Source of the DNA: Symbiodinium natans
Lineage: Eukaryota; Sar; Dinophyceae; Suessiales; Symbiodiniaceae
Length of the DNA stretch: 64,000 bases
NCBI GenBank assembly: GCA_905221605.1
Contig: CAJNDS010002814.1
Coordinates: 108,861-172,860 of the forward strand
Direction: 5' to 3'
The translations under genes and the position numbers were made by a program. Below are positions 32,834-42,733 of this stretch, piece by piece; position 1 is the stretch's first letter, and the number at the start of each line of letters is the position of its first letter. The notes under the pieces are model-generated. The model was not told the origin of the DNA. It searched no databases and worked only from the letters and a program-made list of their open reading frames with translations.

Positions 32834-33981
32834 AACTAAGTGAGGGGTCGCTTCCGTCGAGCGACACGGATTTTCGAGCGCCCCCCCCCTCCCGGGCCTG
32901 GGGGCCTCTCCCGAAACCTCGGCGGGCCCCCCATCTAGCCGGTCTGGCAGACGCTTTGCGCGGCCCCACCCGCCAAAGGCGACGCCCGCCAAGGCCCCCA
33001 ACCGGCGAAGGCGACGCCCCCATCGAACCAAAAAGGTGGCCCAGGGGGTACTTCAAAAAGAGGGGGGGGGACCCCAGGATTTGCCCGTATGAAAAATGCT
33101 ATTTTTTAGTACTGAAATCGATAGTTTTGGGCACCCCCTTGTGGGCCCCCCAAAAAAACACCAAGAGCCACCAAAAGGCTTCAAAAGGCCCTGTAAAGGA
33201 GGGGGCCCCAGGATTTGCCCGTGCCCACAATGAAAAATGCGATTTTTAGTACTAAGAACGATGGTTTTGGGCACCCCTGCATTTTGCTCCAAAAGGGCCA
33301 GGAAAGCCCCAGCAAGCCCCAGCAAGCCCCGAGACACCCCAAGAGCCACCAAAAGGCTTCAAAAGGCTTCAAAAGACCCCTAAAAGAAGGGGACCCCAGG
33401 ATAAGCGATTTTTTGGTACTGAAATCGATGGTTTTGGGCACCCCTTCATTTTACCCGGAAGCCCCCAAAAGGCCCCAAGAGCCACCAAAAGGCTTGAGGC
33501 CCTTAAAGAAGGGGAATCCAGGAGCAGGCACAAAGGGTTTCCCTGACCTTCAAATAAATAAGGGCCTCTACGGGCCCTGACACGCCGAAGGCCCGAAAAG
33601 GGCCGAAGCTACCCCCAACCCCAGCTTAAACCCTAACACCGCAATTTAAAAGCATCAAAGCAAGCTTGCAAACCAAACTCCCGCGACTTGAGAAGGGGAA
33701 TCCAGGAGCCGGCACAAAGGGTTTCCCTGACCTTCAAAGAAAAAAGGGCACGAAGAGACACGCCGAAGGCCCGAAAAGGGCCGAGGCTACCCCCAACCCC
33801 AGCTTAAACCCTAACACCGCAACTTTAAAAACATAAAAGCAAGCATCGGGGCACAAGAAAATAAATTCCATAAACCCTAAACCCTAATAGGGTAAAGTGT
33901 GGGTGGCCGGGGTGGGTTGACGGGCAACGCGAGCGCGCGGCCCGGGGTGTTTCACACCCGAGCGCGCGCCCTCCCCTGACA
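32834..33981 (+). mobile_element. Non-coding dispersed element, copy 2
   Basis: Same left end and right end as 24067-25661, and likewise embedded in CCCTAAA repeats. The module containing AAGGGGAATCCAGGAGC, TTTCCCTGACCTTCAAA and GCCGAAGGCCCGAAAAGGGC is present twice (33506-33660 and 33691-33985). The AATGAAAAATGC(G)ATTTTT module occurs at 33090, 33230 and, partly, 33405. The open frames inside are low-complexity and differ between copies, so no coding sequence is called. Confidence 0.6.
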
Positions 33982-33983
33982 AA

Positions 33984-34140
33984 CCCTAAACCCTAAACCC
34001 TAAACCCTAAACCCTAAACCCTAAACCCTAAACCCTAAACCCTAAACCCTAAACCCTAAACCCGAATCCCTAAACCCGAAACCCTAAACCCTAAACCCCA
34101 AACCCTAAACCCTAAACCCTAAACCCTAACCCTACACCCT
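33984..34140 (-). repeat. CCCTAAA array
   Basis: About 21 copies with a few CCCGAAA and CCCCAAA variants, abutting the right end of dispersed element copy 2. Confidence 0.95.
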
Positions 34141-34180
34141 AAACTTCAACCCCCTCGAGCTTTTGAGAAGTCAGTCGAGG

Positions 34181-34236
34181 CGTGAGGATCCGATGCCAGG
34201 CGGCTCGCTCGTGCTTTGTGGCCCTCCGAAGGAGGC
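34181..34236 (+). CDS. Candidate exon, function unknown
   Basis: After GCGTGAG the frame reads DPMPGGSLVLCGPPKEAI, with TTTAGGG copies starting ~15 bases later. Protein-like, short. Family not recognised. Confidence 0.4.
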
Positions 34237-34374
34237 CATTAGTTGCGGTTTAGGGTTAGGGTTTAGGGTTTAGGGTTTAGGATTTAGGGTTTAGGGTTTA
34301 GGGTGAGGGCATTTGAGGTATACCTTAACCCTAAACCCCAAGCCCTAAACTGTGCAGTCTCATGATTTCTAGGC

Positions 34375-34428
34375 GCCGAGAGCGGCTTCGCGGAAGCAAA
34401 ATGGCGCCTCGAGGGCCTATCTCCCTAA
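34375..34428 (+). CDS. Candidate terminal exon, function unknown
   Basis: After TTCTAG the frame reads GAESGFAEAKWRLEGLSP and TAA. It could be the end of the gene represented by 34181. A second frame is also open, so the call is weak. Confidence 0.3.
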   Translation, partial: AESGFAEAKWRLEGLSP

Positions 34429-34736
34429 AGCAGCCCTGACGCCTGTGAACCCTAATTCCAGAGAGGGTGTAGGGTTTAGGGTTTAGGGTTCAGGGTTTAG
34501 GGTTTGAGGTTTCGGGACTCTAAACCCTGAACCCTCTAAACCCTAAACCCTAAACGCTAAGAATCAGCTGAACATCCTAGCGCCTCAACAAAAAATGAAC
34601 AGCTCGACGAAGCCACAATACCCTCCGCCAAAGCCTAGACCGAGGCCCTAAGCTCTAAACCCTGAATCCTCTTCCCACAGGCCAGTGTGCCGCGATGTTG
34701 GTTGCAGGTTCGCTTGCGGGAGGGCTAAGAAAACTT

Positions 34737-34856
34737 CCCTAAACCCTAAACCCTAAACCCTAAACCCTAAACCCTAAACCCTAAACCCTAAACCCTAAAC
34801 CCTAAACCCTAAACCCTAAACCCTAAACCCTAAACCCTAAACCCTAAACCCTAGGG
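34737..34856 (-). repeat. CCCTAAA array
   Basis: Seventeen perfect copies ending CCCTAGGGTTTAG, where the orientation flips at a single CTAG centre. Confidence 0.97.
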
Positions 34857-35352
34857 TTTAGAGATCCGGGGATGGGAAACGGAGCCCTGGCATGGAGAGA
34901 GCATTCAACTGTCAAGCCCTAAGCCCTAAGCCTACTCGGCTTTTGAACAGCCCTCTGCCAACACCACCGCAGTTAGGGTTTAGGGTTCAAGGTTTAGGTT
35001 TTCGGGTTTGGGTTTACGGTTTAGGGTTTGGGGCCGAACCTCCTGAACCCAAACGGTACCGCTTCTGAAACGGGGGTTGGGCAAATTGTTGGCTCTTTTC
35101 CCAACCGGTCACGCACGCACGCAAGGTTGTAAATGTCCTAGAGGTTCTAAGGCCCCGAAGCCCTAGACCCTGAACTTAAGCCCTACACCCCGACATGTGG
35201 GTCTCCGAAATTCGGGGATACCTTTCTTAGGGTCCTTACTGTAAGGGAATCCTACTATTTGGGGGACTCTCTCTTAGTGGTCCCTCAGTTTTCGTAAACC
35301 CCCACATGCCAAGCCCGCGCGTGTTCTCGGCTCTCAGCTTTGTGCAGCAGCC
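34857..35352. other. Upstream region of the SRP19 gene
   Basis: Non-repetitive GC-rich sequence with a short TTTAGGG block (34975-35035) and an imperfect stem (TTAGGGTCCTTACTGTAAGGGAATCC, 35228-35253). The promoter and 5' UTR of the SRP19 gene should be here. No dinoflagellate spliced-leader gene, TATA or TTTT box could be identified with confidence. Confidence 0.4.
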
Positions 35353-38300
35353 ATGGCGCGGACCACCGTGCCCGAGGGGCTGGATGTCTCCAAGCCGCTG
35401 GCTTGATGTTTGCTGGTTCGTAGCAGGGAATGAGGGAATTCGGTACCATCTATCTTATATATATATATATATATATATATCTATTTATTTATTAGTCAAT
35501 AAGCAGATAGATTCAGAAAGTAGCAACAGTATATCTACATACATATATATGGAAACCCTTTAAGGCTATTGAGGGTACCTAACTCCCTGTAGCCCTGCGA
35601 AGAGCCAGTAAGAAAGAGTTTAGGGTTTAGGGTTTCTTGGTTCAGACCTTGGGGGAGGGTTTAGGGGCTTTTGGGCTCAGAGTTTACAGAGCTTACAGAG
35701 TTCCTGGGCCATGGGTTCCGATGTAGCCTGGGGTTTCGGGTATGTTAGGAAGCAGCCCCGAGCCCACGCCTCGTGTCAGGGTTTAGGGTTTACGGTTTCG
35801 GACTAAGGTGGCAGATCATCTATCCCAACTACATCAACTCGAAGAAGACGGTTCAGGAGGGCCGTCGAATAGGCCTCAGTCAGGCCCGACGATGGTGGAT
35901 ACAGCCTGCATTGCCCCAAGTAAGCCCTAAGCCCTAAACCCCAAACCCTAAACCCTAAACCCCAAACCTTCAGCTTGACACTAGACAAGCGCATCCCCAA
36001 ACTCCCAACCCCAAAGTGCAGGGTTTGTCCCCGCAAACCCGAAGCCCCAAGCCCTAAACCCTGCACCCTAAACCCGAAACCCCAAACCCTAAACCCTTAA
36101 CCCTAAACCCCAAACCCTAAACCCTAAACCCTAAACCCTGAACCGTAAACCCTAAACCCTAAACCCTAAACTCTCTGAAGGCATGCAAGCATCCCAGGGC
36201 CTTCGAGATGGCGGAGGTGTGCGAGTGGCCGGCTCAGAAGCTGAAGCCTCATGGTAGGGTTTGCGGTTTAGGGTTTAGGGTTTAGGGTTTAGGGTTTAGG
36301 GTTTAGGGTTTAGGGTTTAGGGTTTGGGGTTTAGGGTTTCGGGTTTCGGGTGGGGTTTAGGGTTTAGGGTTTAGGGTTTGGGTTTGGGGTTTAGGGTTTA
36401 GGGTTTGGTAAAGGGCTCCAAGGACTGAGATCCTCGTGCAAAGGCCCTTAACCCTGACTTTGCAAGCTCGGCAGACCCTATCATCCACAAGCCCCGTGGT
36501 TCTTAGTAGGGAATGAGGGTACTCGGGTTTAGGGTTTAGGGGTTAGGGCAGTTAGGGCCCTATATATACCCATTAAGGGATTCTATGGGGTACCTCATTC
36601 CCTCATGCCCTACTAAGAACCAGCCAGTTTAGGGTTTAGGGTTTAGGGTTTAGGGTTTAGGGTTTAGGGTTTAGGGTTTAGGGTTTCGGGTTTCGGGTTT
36701 AGGGTTTCGGGTTTCGGGTTTAGGGTTTAGGGTTTAGGGTTTAGGGTTTAGGGTTTAGGGTTTAGGGTTTAGGGGGCCAAGGCGTGTTGTGAGGGCTTTT
36801 GGGGTATTGGCCTCGCCCCAAAGCTTAAGCCTTCAGCAGGAACATCCTGAACCCTGAGCCCTGAGCCCTAAACCCTAAAACCCTAAACCCTAAACCCTAA
36901 ACCCTAAACCCTAAACCCTAAACCCTAAACCCTAAACCCTAAACCCTAAACCCTAAGCCCGAAACCCTAAACTCGCAGCCCTCCAGCAGAAGGCACCTCA
37001 AGATCCCGCACATCTGCGAGCCGCATAAGGCAGAGCGTGGCGGTCCGTGGCAGCTCATTTGTTTCAGGAGCAACCACCCCAAAAATTAGGGTTTAGGGTT
37101 TAGGGTTTAGGGTTTAGGGTTTGGGGTTTTAGGGTTTAGGGTGTCTCAATGAGTGGGCGCGCTGGTGCTGAAAGCTCCTCGCCTTAACCTTTACGGTTTA
37201 GGGTTCTTTTGAACTCTCGTGCTTTTGTTATTTTTCTCTTGTCTATTGGTTGGGTTTAGAAGCTCGGCATCGATGCAGATCAATTACCCTGAGGTTCGCA
37301 GCCCCTTGGCGTTGCAAGGGATGATGTCTATCATTCGAGGGCTTGTGGGAGGGCCAAAAAGTCAGAGGTTTGGGCTTGGCGATGCTGCGTCCTTCTTGGG
37401 GATTTGGAAGACTTCATGGAAGGGCCTGGAGTCAGAGGTTTGGGATGGGGTTGCTGCCGCCTTTGTCCTCACTAATGCTGCATCTGGAAGGCCTCGCTTG
37501 GGAGGCGTGGTGGCGTTGTGATGCCTTCCAAAAGCGCCAAAAAGTCAGAGGTTTGGGATTGGGGCTGGCTGCCGCCTTCGCCCTTGGCGCTGCTGCATCC
37601 TGGCTGGGATTCTGGATCAGCCTGATGTTGGGTTGCTGCTAGGCAGGGGGGCCTCCCACACACGGCAGGCCTCCCGCAAGGTAGGGGCCTCCCACTTCCA
37701 GGCAGCCAGGTCGTGGCCTCCCAGACACAGGAAAATTGACGGGCCGCCTGCCTGAACCGGCTTTGGGAGCCTCTGGTCCACGAAGCACGACGACGGGAGG
37801 AGGTGAGGCTCCTCTCAAAAGGCCTGCGGGACTGGAGCTCCGTCGCCCGCCGGAGGGCTTCTGGCTCCGGAGCTACCTCGCCTGCCGGCTTCGGTGCGTT
37901 CACCCTGCTCGACGGCCCCGGGCTCACTCAGTTTAGGGTTTAGGGTTTAGGGTTAGGGTTTAGGGTTTAGGGGGTTCAGGGTCTGGGGTTGGGGCGTAGG
38001 AGCTTGGGATGCAAGGCCTCGAAAAGGAAAGATGGCGTCTTTAATAGAGTTTATGGGACCAACAGGTGCCCCAACTCCGAAGCGCCCTTGTGCAGGAGAT
38101 GAACCCTAAACCCTAAACCCTAAACCCTAAACCCTAAACCCTAAACCCTCAACCCTAAACCCTAAACCCTAAACCCTAAACCTTAAACCCCTAAACCCCT
38201 AAACCCGACCCTAAACCCTAAGCCCTAAACCTTAAACCCCTAAACCCATAAACCCCTAAACCCCTAAGCCCCTAAACCCTAAACCATAAACCCTAAACCC

Positions 38301-41300
38301 TAAACCCTAAACCCTAAACCCTAAACCCTAAACCCTAAACCTTAAACCCCGAAACCCGGAAACCCCGAAACCCCGAAACCCCTAAACCCCTAAACCCCTA
38401 AACCCCTAAACCCCTAAACCCCTAAACCCCTAAACCCCTAAACCCCTCAACCCCTAAACCCCTAAACCCCTAAACCCCTAAACCCCTAAACCCCTAAACC
38501 CCTAAACCCCAAACCCCTAAACCCTGAACCCCGAAGCCCTTAACAGCTGATGCAGGCCTATGCGAAAGATTGGCTCATCCGAGGTCGGGTGCGCATCTTG
38601 CTCGGGCCCCAGAAAATATCAAAACGCAGAAGCCCCTAGGGCTTCAAAAAAGCTAGGGTTGGGGCTTTAGGGTTTAGGGTTTAGGGTTTAGGCTTTAGGG
38701 TTTAGGGTTTAGGCCTTCGGGTTAAGGGTTTATATAGGCTTTAGGCTTTAGGCTTCATAGGCTTTAGGGTTTTGTTAGGGCTCTAGATTCCATCAGCAGT
38801 GGCATTGCGGAAGTGACGGGTGGCCCTCAACCCTCTCCCTAAAGTCCAAGGCCGAGAATCAGAGAACTGAGAGACCAAGTCATACACCGCACCTGAACCA
38901 CCCAAGCCCCCTGTAAACATGCCCTCCCTAAACCCTCAGCCCTTAACCCTAACCCCAAAATGCCCTAAGCTTTGAACCGGGTCAGGCTGAAGACGCCGGA
39001 GGGCGCGTTCACGCACCAAGAGGTGGGGTTGAGGGTTGGAGGCTTGGGGGCTCTGAATGTGGGGAGGGGTTTAGGGTTTAGGGTTTAGGGTTTAGGGTTT
39101 AGGGTTTAGGGTTTAGGGGGAGGCTTACGGGTCTGAGGTTTAAGGGGGGCTTGCGCCTTGAACAGTGCAGGGCAGAAGCCCGAAGAGCCCCAAAAGCCGT
39201 GAACCCTGGCACCCAACAGACCCAATAGAGCGTGAGCCGGGGAGTTCTATTGGGGTTCGGGGAGAGCCCTAAACCCTAAACCCTAAACCCGAAACCCTAA
39301 ACCCTACACCCGAAACCCTAAACCCTAAACCCCCTAAACCCTAAACCCTAAACCCTAAACCCTAAACCCTAAACCCTAAACCCTAAACCCTAAACCCGAA
39401 ACCCTAAACCCTACCCACTCTTACCCCTAGGAACCCGTGTTTTTTTTTTTGTTGTGGGTGCTTTTTTGCTGTGGGTGCTTTTTTCGGGAGCCGCCCCGGT
39501 GAGTGAGTGACCTGGTGCGTGTCGCCCCCGCACCCGCAGCAAAAAAAAAAACGCGCCCCCGCACCCGCAGCAACCGAAGTTTAGGGGTAAGAGTGGGTAG
39601 GGTTTAGGGTTCCTAAACTTCTTGGGCCTCTCGATGTGGTCTCCTTCTCAGCGAATCGAAGGCCCTGTGAGTGATGAACCCTAAGCCCTAGACCCCAAAC
39701 TCAATATTCAATTGGGGTTTAGGGTTTAGGGTTTAGGGTTTAGGGTTTAGGGTTTAGGGTTTAGGGTTTAGGGGTTTGGGCTTTCCAAGCCTTGAAACCT
39801 TCTTGGGGTTTGCGAATCCCTGGGCAGATCCACACCAAGAAAGACGTGATGCTCAAGATGGGCGAACTAATTCCCAAGCCGCGGCTCCCAGTGGCGGGGT
39901 TAAAGAGGTTTCAAGGGTGTGAGTTTAAGGGCTGAAGGGTTTAAGGGTTTAAGGGTTAAGGTCTCTTGTATATTTGTTGCCTTCAGGGCTTAGGGAACCC
40001 AACCCGACTCCCCAAACCCCAGGCCCTGACCCGGGTGTATGCCCTTGCTGGAGATCTTTCACCCCAGCATCTACATGGGTCAAACCCTGAACCCCAAACC
40101 CCAAACCCTAGACCCTAAACCCTAAACCCGAAGCCCGAAGCCCGAAGCCCTAAGCCCGAAGCCCTAAGCCCTAAGCCCTAAGCCCTAAGCCCTAAGCCCT
40201 AAGCCCTAAGCCCTAAGCCCTAAGCCTTAAGCCCTAAGCCCTAAACCCTAACCCTCAGCCCGAAGCCCTCCCTAAGCCCTCCTAAGCCCTAAACCCTGAC
40301 CTACCCAAACTAGCTACCGCTTAAACACGAAGGGCCTGAGCCTGAGTGCAGTGCCGGCCTTACCTGAGGCTCGCCGGGCGGAAGAATGGGCCCCCTGGCC
40401 CAGCAGGGCACCCCAGAAAGGGTTTGTTGGGTTTAGGGCTTAGGGCTTAGGGCTTTGGGGTATGGGTGGTTTTGGGATTTGGAGTGGTGGGGGTTTCGGG
40501 GTCTTGGGATAGCGTCATCATCACTATTGTACAGGTTGAGATTTCTCCGGCCAGGTACTGGGTGGAGGGTCATTCTAGAAGGGTCATCATAGCGCAACCT
40601 CTGCATCCAACTTCAAACCAAAGGCCGAAAACCCACTTAAATCCAAAGCCCCGAAACCGCTAAACCGCTGTATCCTCAACCCCTAAACGCCCCAAACCCG
40701 AAACCTCTCACCCCCCAAGACTCCAAGAGACTAAGCCCTACCTGAACCCGAAAACCCCCCAAGAACCCCCTCAACCCTAAACCCTAAACCCTAACCCCAA
40801 ACCCAATCCTAAACCCTGACCCCAAACCCCAATCCTAAACCCTGAACCCAAACCCTAAACCCCAAAACCCCAAACCCCAAATCCCAAACCCCAAGCCCCA
40901 AACCCAAACCCCAAACCCCAAACCCAAACCCCAAACCCTAAACCCTAAATCCTAAACCCTAAACCCTAACCCCCACCCCCCCCCTCCCCGCAAAGAGAGC
41001 GCAAGGACATCCCCGGTCTTGGCATGGTGGCGGCATCATCCTCGACCTCCGCGGCGCCGACCAGCAAGGAGGCGAAGAAGGAGGCCGCCCTACCGGGGTT
41101 TAGGGTTTAGGGTTTAGGGTTTAGGGTTCAGGGTTTAGGGTTTAGGGTTTAGGGTTTAGGCGATTTAGGGTTCAGGGTGCAGTGTTTTGCAGGTTTAGGG
41201 CTGACTCTAGTCCTACAACCTTGAGCCCTGAAACCTCTAGGGACGCGACATGCCCGTCAAGGGAACTTCTTGTCCTGAAGCGGTCTTCACACACTTTTGG

Positions 41301-41652
41301 CAACCCTCAACCCTAAACCCTAATTCCTAAACCCTAAACCCTAAACCCTCAACCCTCAACCCTCAACCCTCAACCTAAACCCTAAACCCTAAACGTTTGG
41401 TTTGGACCACGCTAGGGAAAGAACAGCATTGAGTGACTGCTGGGCCTTTAAATTGTGGGCTTAGGATCCTCAACACTCAACCCTAAATCCCCTAAAGCCC
41501 CCTTAAATCTCCTAAATCCCCGAGACCCTCAATCCCCCTTCGGTCAGCAGGCGAAGAAAGAAGAGAAGAAGGTATCGCCGGCAACTTCGGGGGACACACC
41601 CGGGCTTGAAGCCATGGCGGCTTCCATGGAGTTTTTGCTGGGGAGGTGCTAA
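35353..41652 (+). CDS. SRP19: SRP19, signal recognition particle 19 kDa subunit, 9 exons
   Basis: SRP19 binds SRP RNA helices 6 and 8 and lets SRP54 assemble. Exons: 35353-35393, 35808-35883, 36181-36245, 36990-37029, 38547-38611, 38986-39022, 39828-39877, 40996-41086, 41551-41652. They total 567 nt, or 188 residues plus stop, and all eight junctions are in phase. Diagnostic peptides: WQIIYPNYINSKKTVQEGRR, the RNA-binding YP...KKT..EGRR signature of the family; HLKIPHICEPHK; AYAKDWLIRGRVRILL, matching the conserved GRVRV strand; LKTPEGAFTHQE; IHTKKDVMLKMGELIPK. A Lys-rich tail (KEAKKEAAKKEEKK) ends in LLGRC. Intron starts are GC, GC, GC, GC, GA, GT, GC and GC; all end AG. Introns are 297-1517 bases and mostly telomere-like repeat. 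The protein is longer than human SRP19 (144 residues) owing to a short insertion before HLKIP and the tail. Confidence 0.9.
35411..35608. repeat. Foldback element in SRP19 intron 1
   Basis: Left arm GGTTCGTAGCAGGGAATGAGGG and right arm CCCTGTAGCCCTGCGAAGAGCC are imperfect inverse copies, with TACC/GGTACC next to each. An (AT)n and ATTTATTT tract fills the loop. It is closely related to the element at 36497-36622. Confidence 0.65.
36254..36415 (+). repeat. TTTAGGG array at 5' end of SRP19 intron 3
   Basis: Begins within ten bases of the exon end and runs ~150 bases (with TTTCGGG and TTTGGGG variants). The same intron ends with a CCCTAAA array (36867-36965), so the intron transcript carries complementary ends. 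Confidence 0.95.
36497..36622. repeat. Foldback element in SRP19 intron 3 with telomere repeats in its loop
   Basis: Left arm GGTTCTTAGTAGGGAATGAGG and right arm CCTCATGCCCTACTAAGAACC are inverse copies. The loop holds TTTAGGG copies and TATATA. Same family as 35411-35608. Confidence 0.75.
36627..36776 (+). repeat. TTTAGGG / TTTCGGG array
   Basis: About 21 copies with interspersed TTTCGGG pairs, in the middle of SRP19 intron 3. Confidence 0.95.
36867..36967 (-). repeat. CCCTAAA array at 3' end of SRP19 intron 3
   Basis: Fourteen copies ending ~22 bases before the acceptor of the exon reading RHLKIPHICEPHK. Confidence 0.95.
37355..37625 (+). repeat. Imperfect tandem repeat in SRP19 intron 4
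   Basis: The block GTCAGAGGTTTGGG(A/C)TTGG...GATGCTGC...CCTT occurs at about 37362, 37432 and 37545 with 70-110-base spacing. CCTCCCACxxxxGGCAGG-like iterations follow (37655-37710). The open frames here lie within an intron and look like artefacts. Confidence 0.6.
38100..38520 (-). repeat. CCCTAAA and CCCCTAAA arrays at 3' end of SRP19 intron 4
   Basis: Heptamer CCCTAAA copies (38102-38345) switch to about 17 copies of the octamer CCCCTAAA (38376-38512), ending ~25 bases before the exon reading AYAKDWLIRGRVR. The same intron starts with TTTAGGG copies (37087-37140). Confidence 0.95.
39262..39418 (-). repeat. CCCTAAA array in SRP19 intron 6
   Basis: About 20 copies, leading into the inverted-repeat element at 39409-39602. 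Confidence 0.95.
39409..39602. repeat. Inverted-repeat element with poly-T/poly-A loop
   Basis: Left arm CCCTACCCACTCTTACCCCTA and right arm TAGGGGTAAGAGTGGGTAGG are near-perfect inverse copies. Between them lie a T run, duplicated TGCTGTGGGTGCTTTTTT blocks and then CCCCGCACCCGCAGCAAAAAA blocks, which are themselves inverse. The whole is flanked by CCCTAAA on the left and TTTAGGG on the right, making one long hairpin. Confidence 0.75.
40136..40252 (-). repeat. CCCTAAG array in SRP19 intron 7
   Basis: About 16 copies of the CCCTAAG variant with CCCGAAG at its left edge. The second site in the window where this variant has been amplified. Confidence 0.95.
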
Positions 41653-41836
41653 ACTCTTTCAACTCTGAGTCTCAAACCCCTAAGCCCTATACCCTCCACC
41701 CTCAAACCCCCGACGCTTCGAAGCCCTAAGCCTTAAACCCCAAACCCTGAACCCTGAACCCTAAACCCTAACCCTAATCCCTAAACCCTAAACCCTAAAC
41801 CCTCTCTATCATATGATAATTTAAACCCTAATTCAA

Positions 41837-42303
41837 AAGTCGGCAACGGTGAATTTCGCTTTCAAAAGTCGGCAACGGTGAATTTCGGGCACCTCAAAAG
41901 TCGGCAACGGTGAATTTCGGGCACCTCAAAAGTCGGCAACGGTGAATTCGGGCACCTCAAAAGTCGGCAACGGTGAATTTCGGGGGGCCTCAAAAGTCGG
42001 CAACGGTGAATTTCGGGGGGCCTCAAAAGTCGGCAACGGTGAATTTCGGGGGGCCTCAAAACTCGGCAACGGTGAATTTCGGGGCCCCTCAAAAGTCGGC
42101 AACGGTGAATTTCCGGTGGCCTCAAAAGTCGGCAACGGTGAATTTCGGGGGGCCTCAAAAGTCGGCAACGGTGAATTTCGGGGGGCCTCAAAAGTCGGCA
42201 ACGGTGAATTTCGGGGGGCCTCAAAAGTCGGCAACGTTGAATTTCGGGGGGCCTCAAAAGTCGGCAACGGTGAATCCCTCAAAAGTCGGCAACGGTGAAT
42301 TTC
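41837..42303 (+). repeat. 33-bp tandem array, ~15 copies, downstream of SRP19
   Basis: The unit contains AAAGTCGGCAACGGTGAATT followed by TCGGGGGGCC and shorter variants. 33 is a multiple of three, so several frames stay open on both strands, but the peptides (KVGNGEFRGAS, PRNSPLPTFEA) are simple repeats. Starts ~185 bases after the SRP19 stop. No unique spacers, so not CRISPR. Confidence 0.95.
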
Positions 42304-42349
42304 GGGGCCTCAAACCCCCACCCCCCCCCCGGGTGACCCCAGGATCGGC

Positions 42350-42733
42350 CCGTCGTAACGCCTCACCCGTTCCAAGCACATCACCCCCCGATAAGCAAGA
42401 CCTGGAATCATGTATTTTCACTCGTAACGTCTCACCCCTTCCAAGCACATCATCCAAGCACATCACCCCCCGATAAGAGCAAGACCTGGAATCATGCACT
42501 TTCACTCGTAACATCTCACCCCTTCCAAGCATGATTCCAGGTCTTGCTTATCGGGGGGTGATGTGCTTGGAAGGGGTGAGGCGTTACGAGTGAAAATGCA
42601 TGATTCCAGGTGCTTATCGGGGGGTGATGTGCTTGGAAGGGGTGAGACGTTACGAGTGACAGTGAAAATGCATGATTCCAGGTCTTGGTTATCGGGGGGC
42701 GATGTGCTTGGAAGGGGTGAGACGTTACGGCAT
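42350..42733. repeat. Large inverted array of a ~68-bp unit
   Basis: Three C-strand copies (CACATCACCCCCCGATAAG...CTTCCAAGCACATCA) face three inverse copies (GATTCCAGGTCTTGCTTATC, GGGGGGTGATGTGCTTGGAA). The centre is near 42530. The ~370-base stretch can form a long cruciform or hairpin. Copies differ by small indels. Non-coding. Confidence 0.85.

Noticed and set aside
37219-37936. ORFs of 66-151 codons on both strands
   Set aside because: They lie inside SRP19 intron 4 in an imperfect tandem repeat and have no splice or family support.
41862-42476. ORFs of 118-167 codons on both strands
   Set aside because: Products of the 33-bp array, open in every frame because 33 is divisible by three.
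41837-42733. CRISPR-like array
   Set aside because: Repeats are directly adjacent or nearly so, with no unique spacers of constant length and no cas genes; the genome is eukaryotic.
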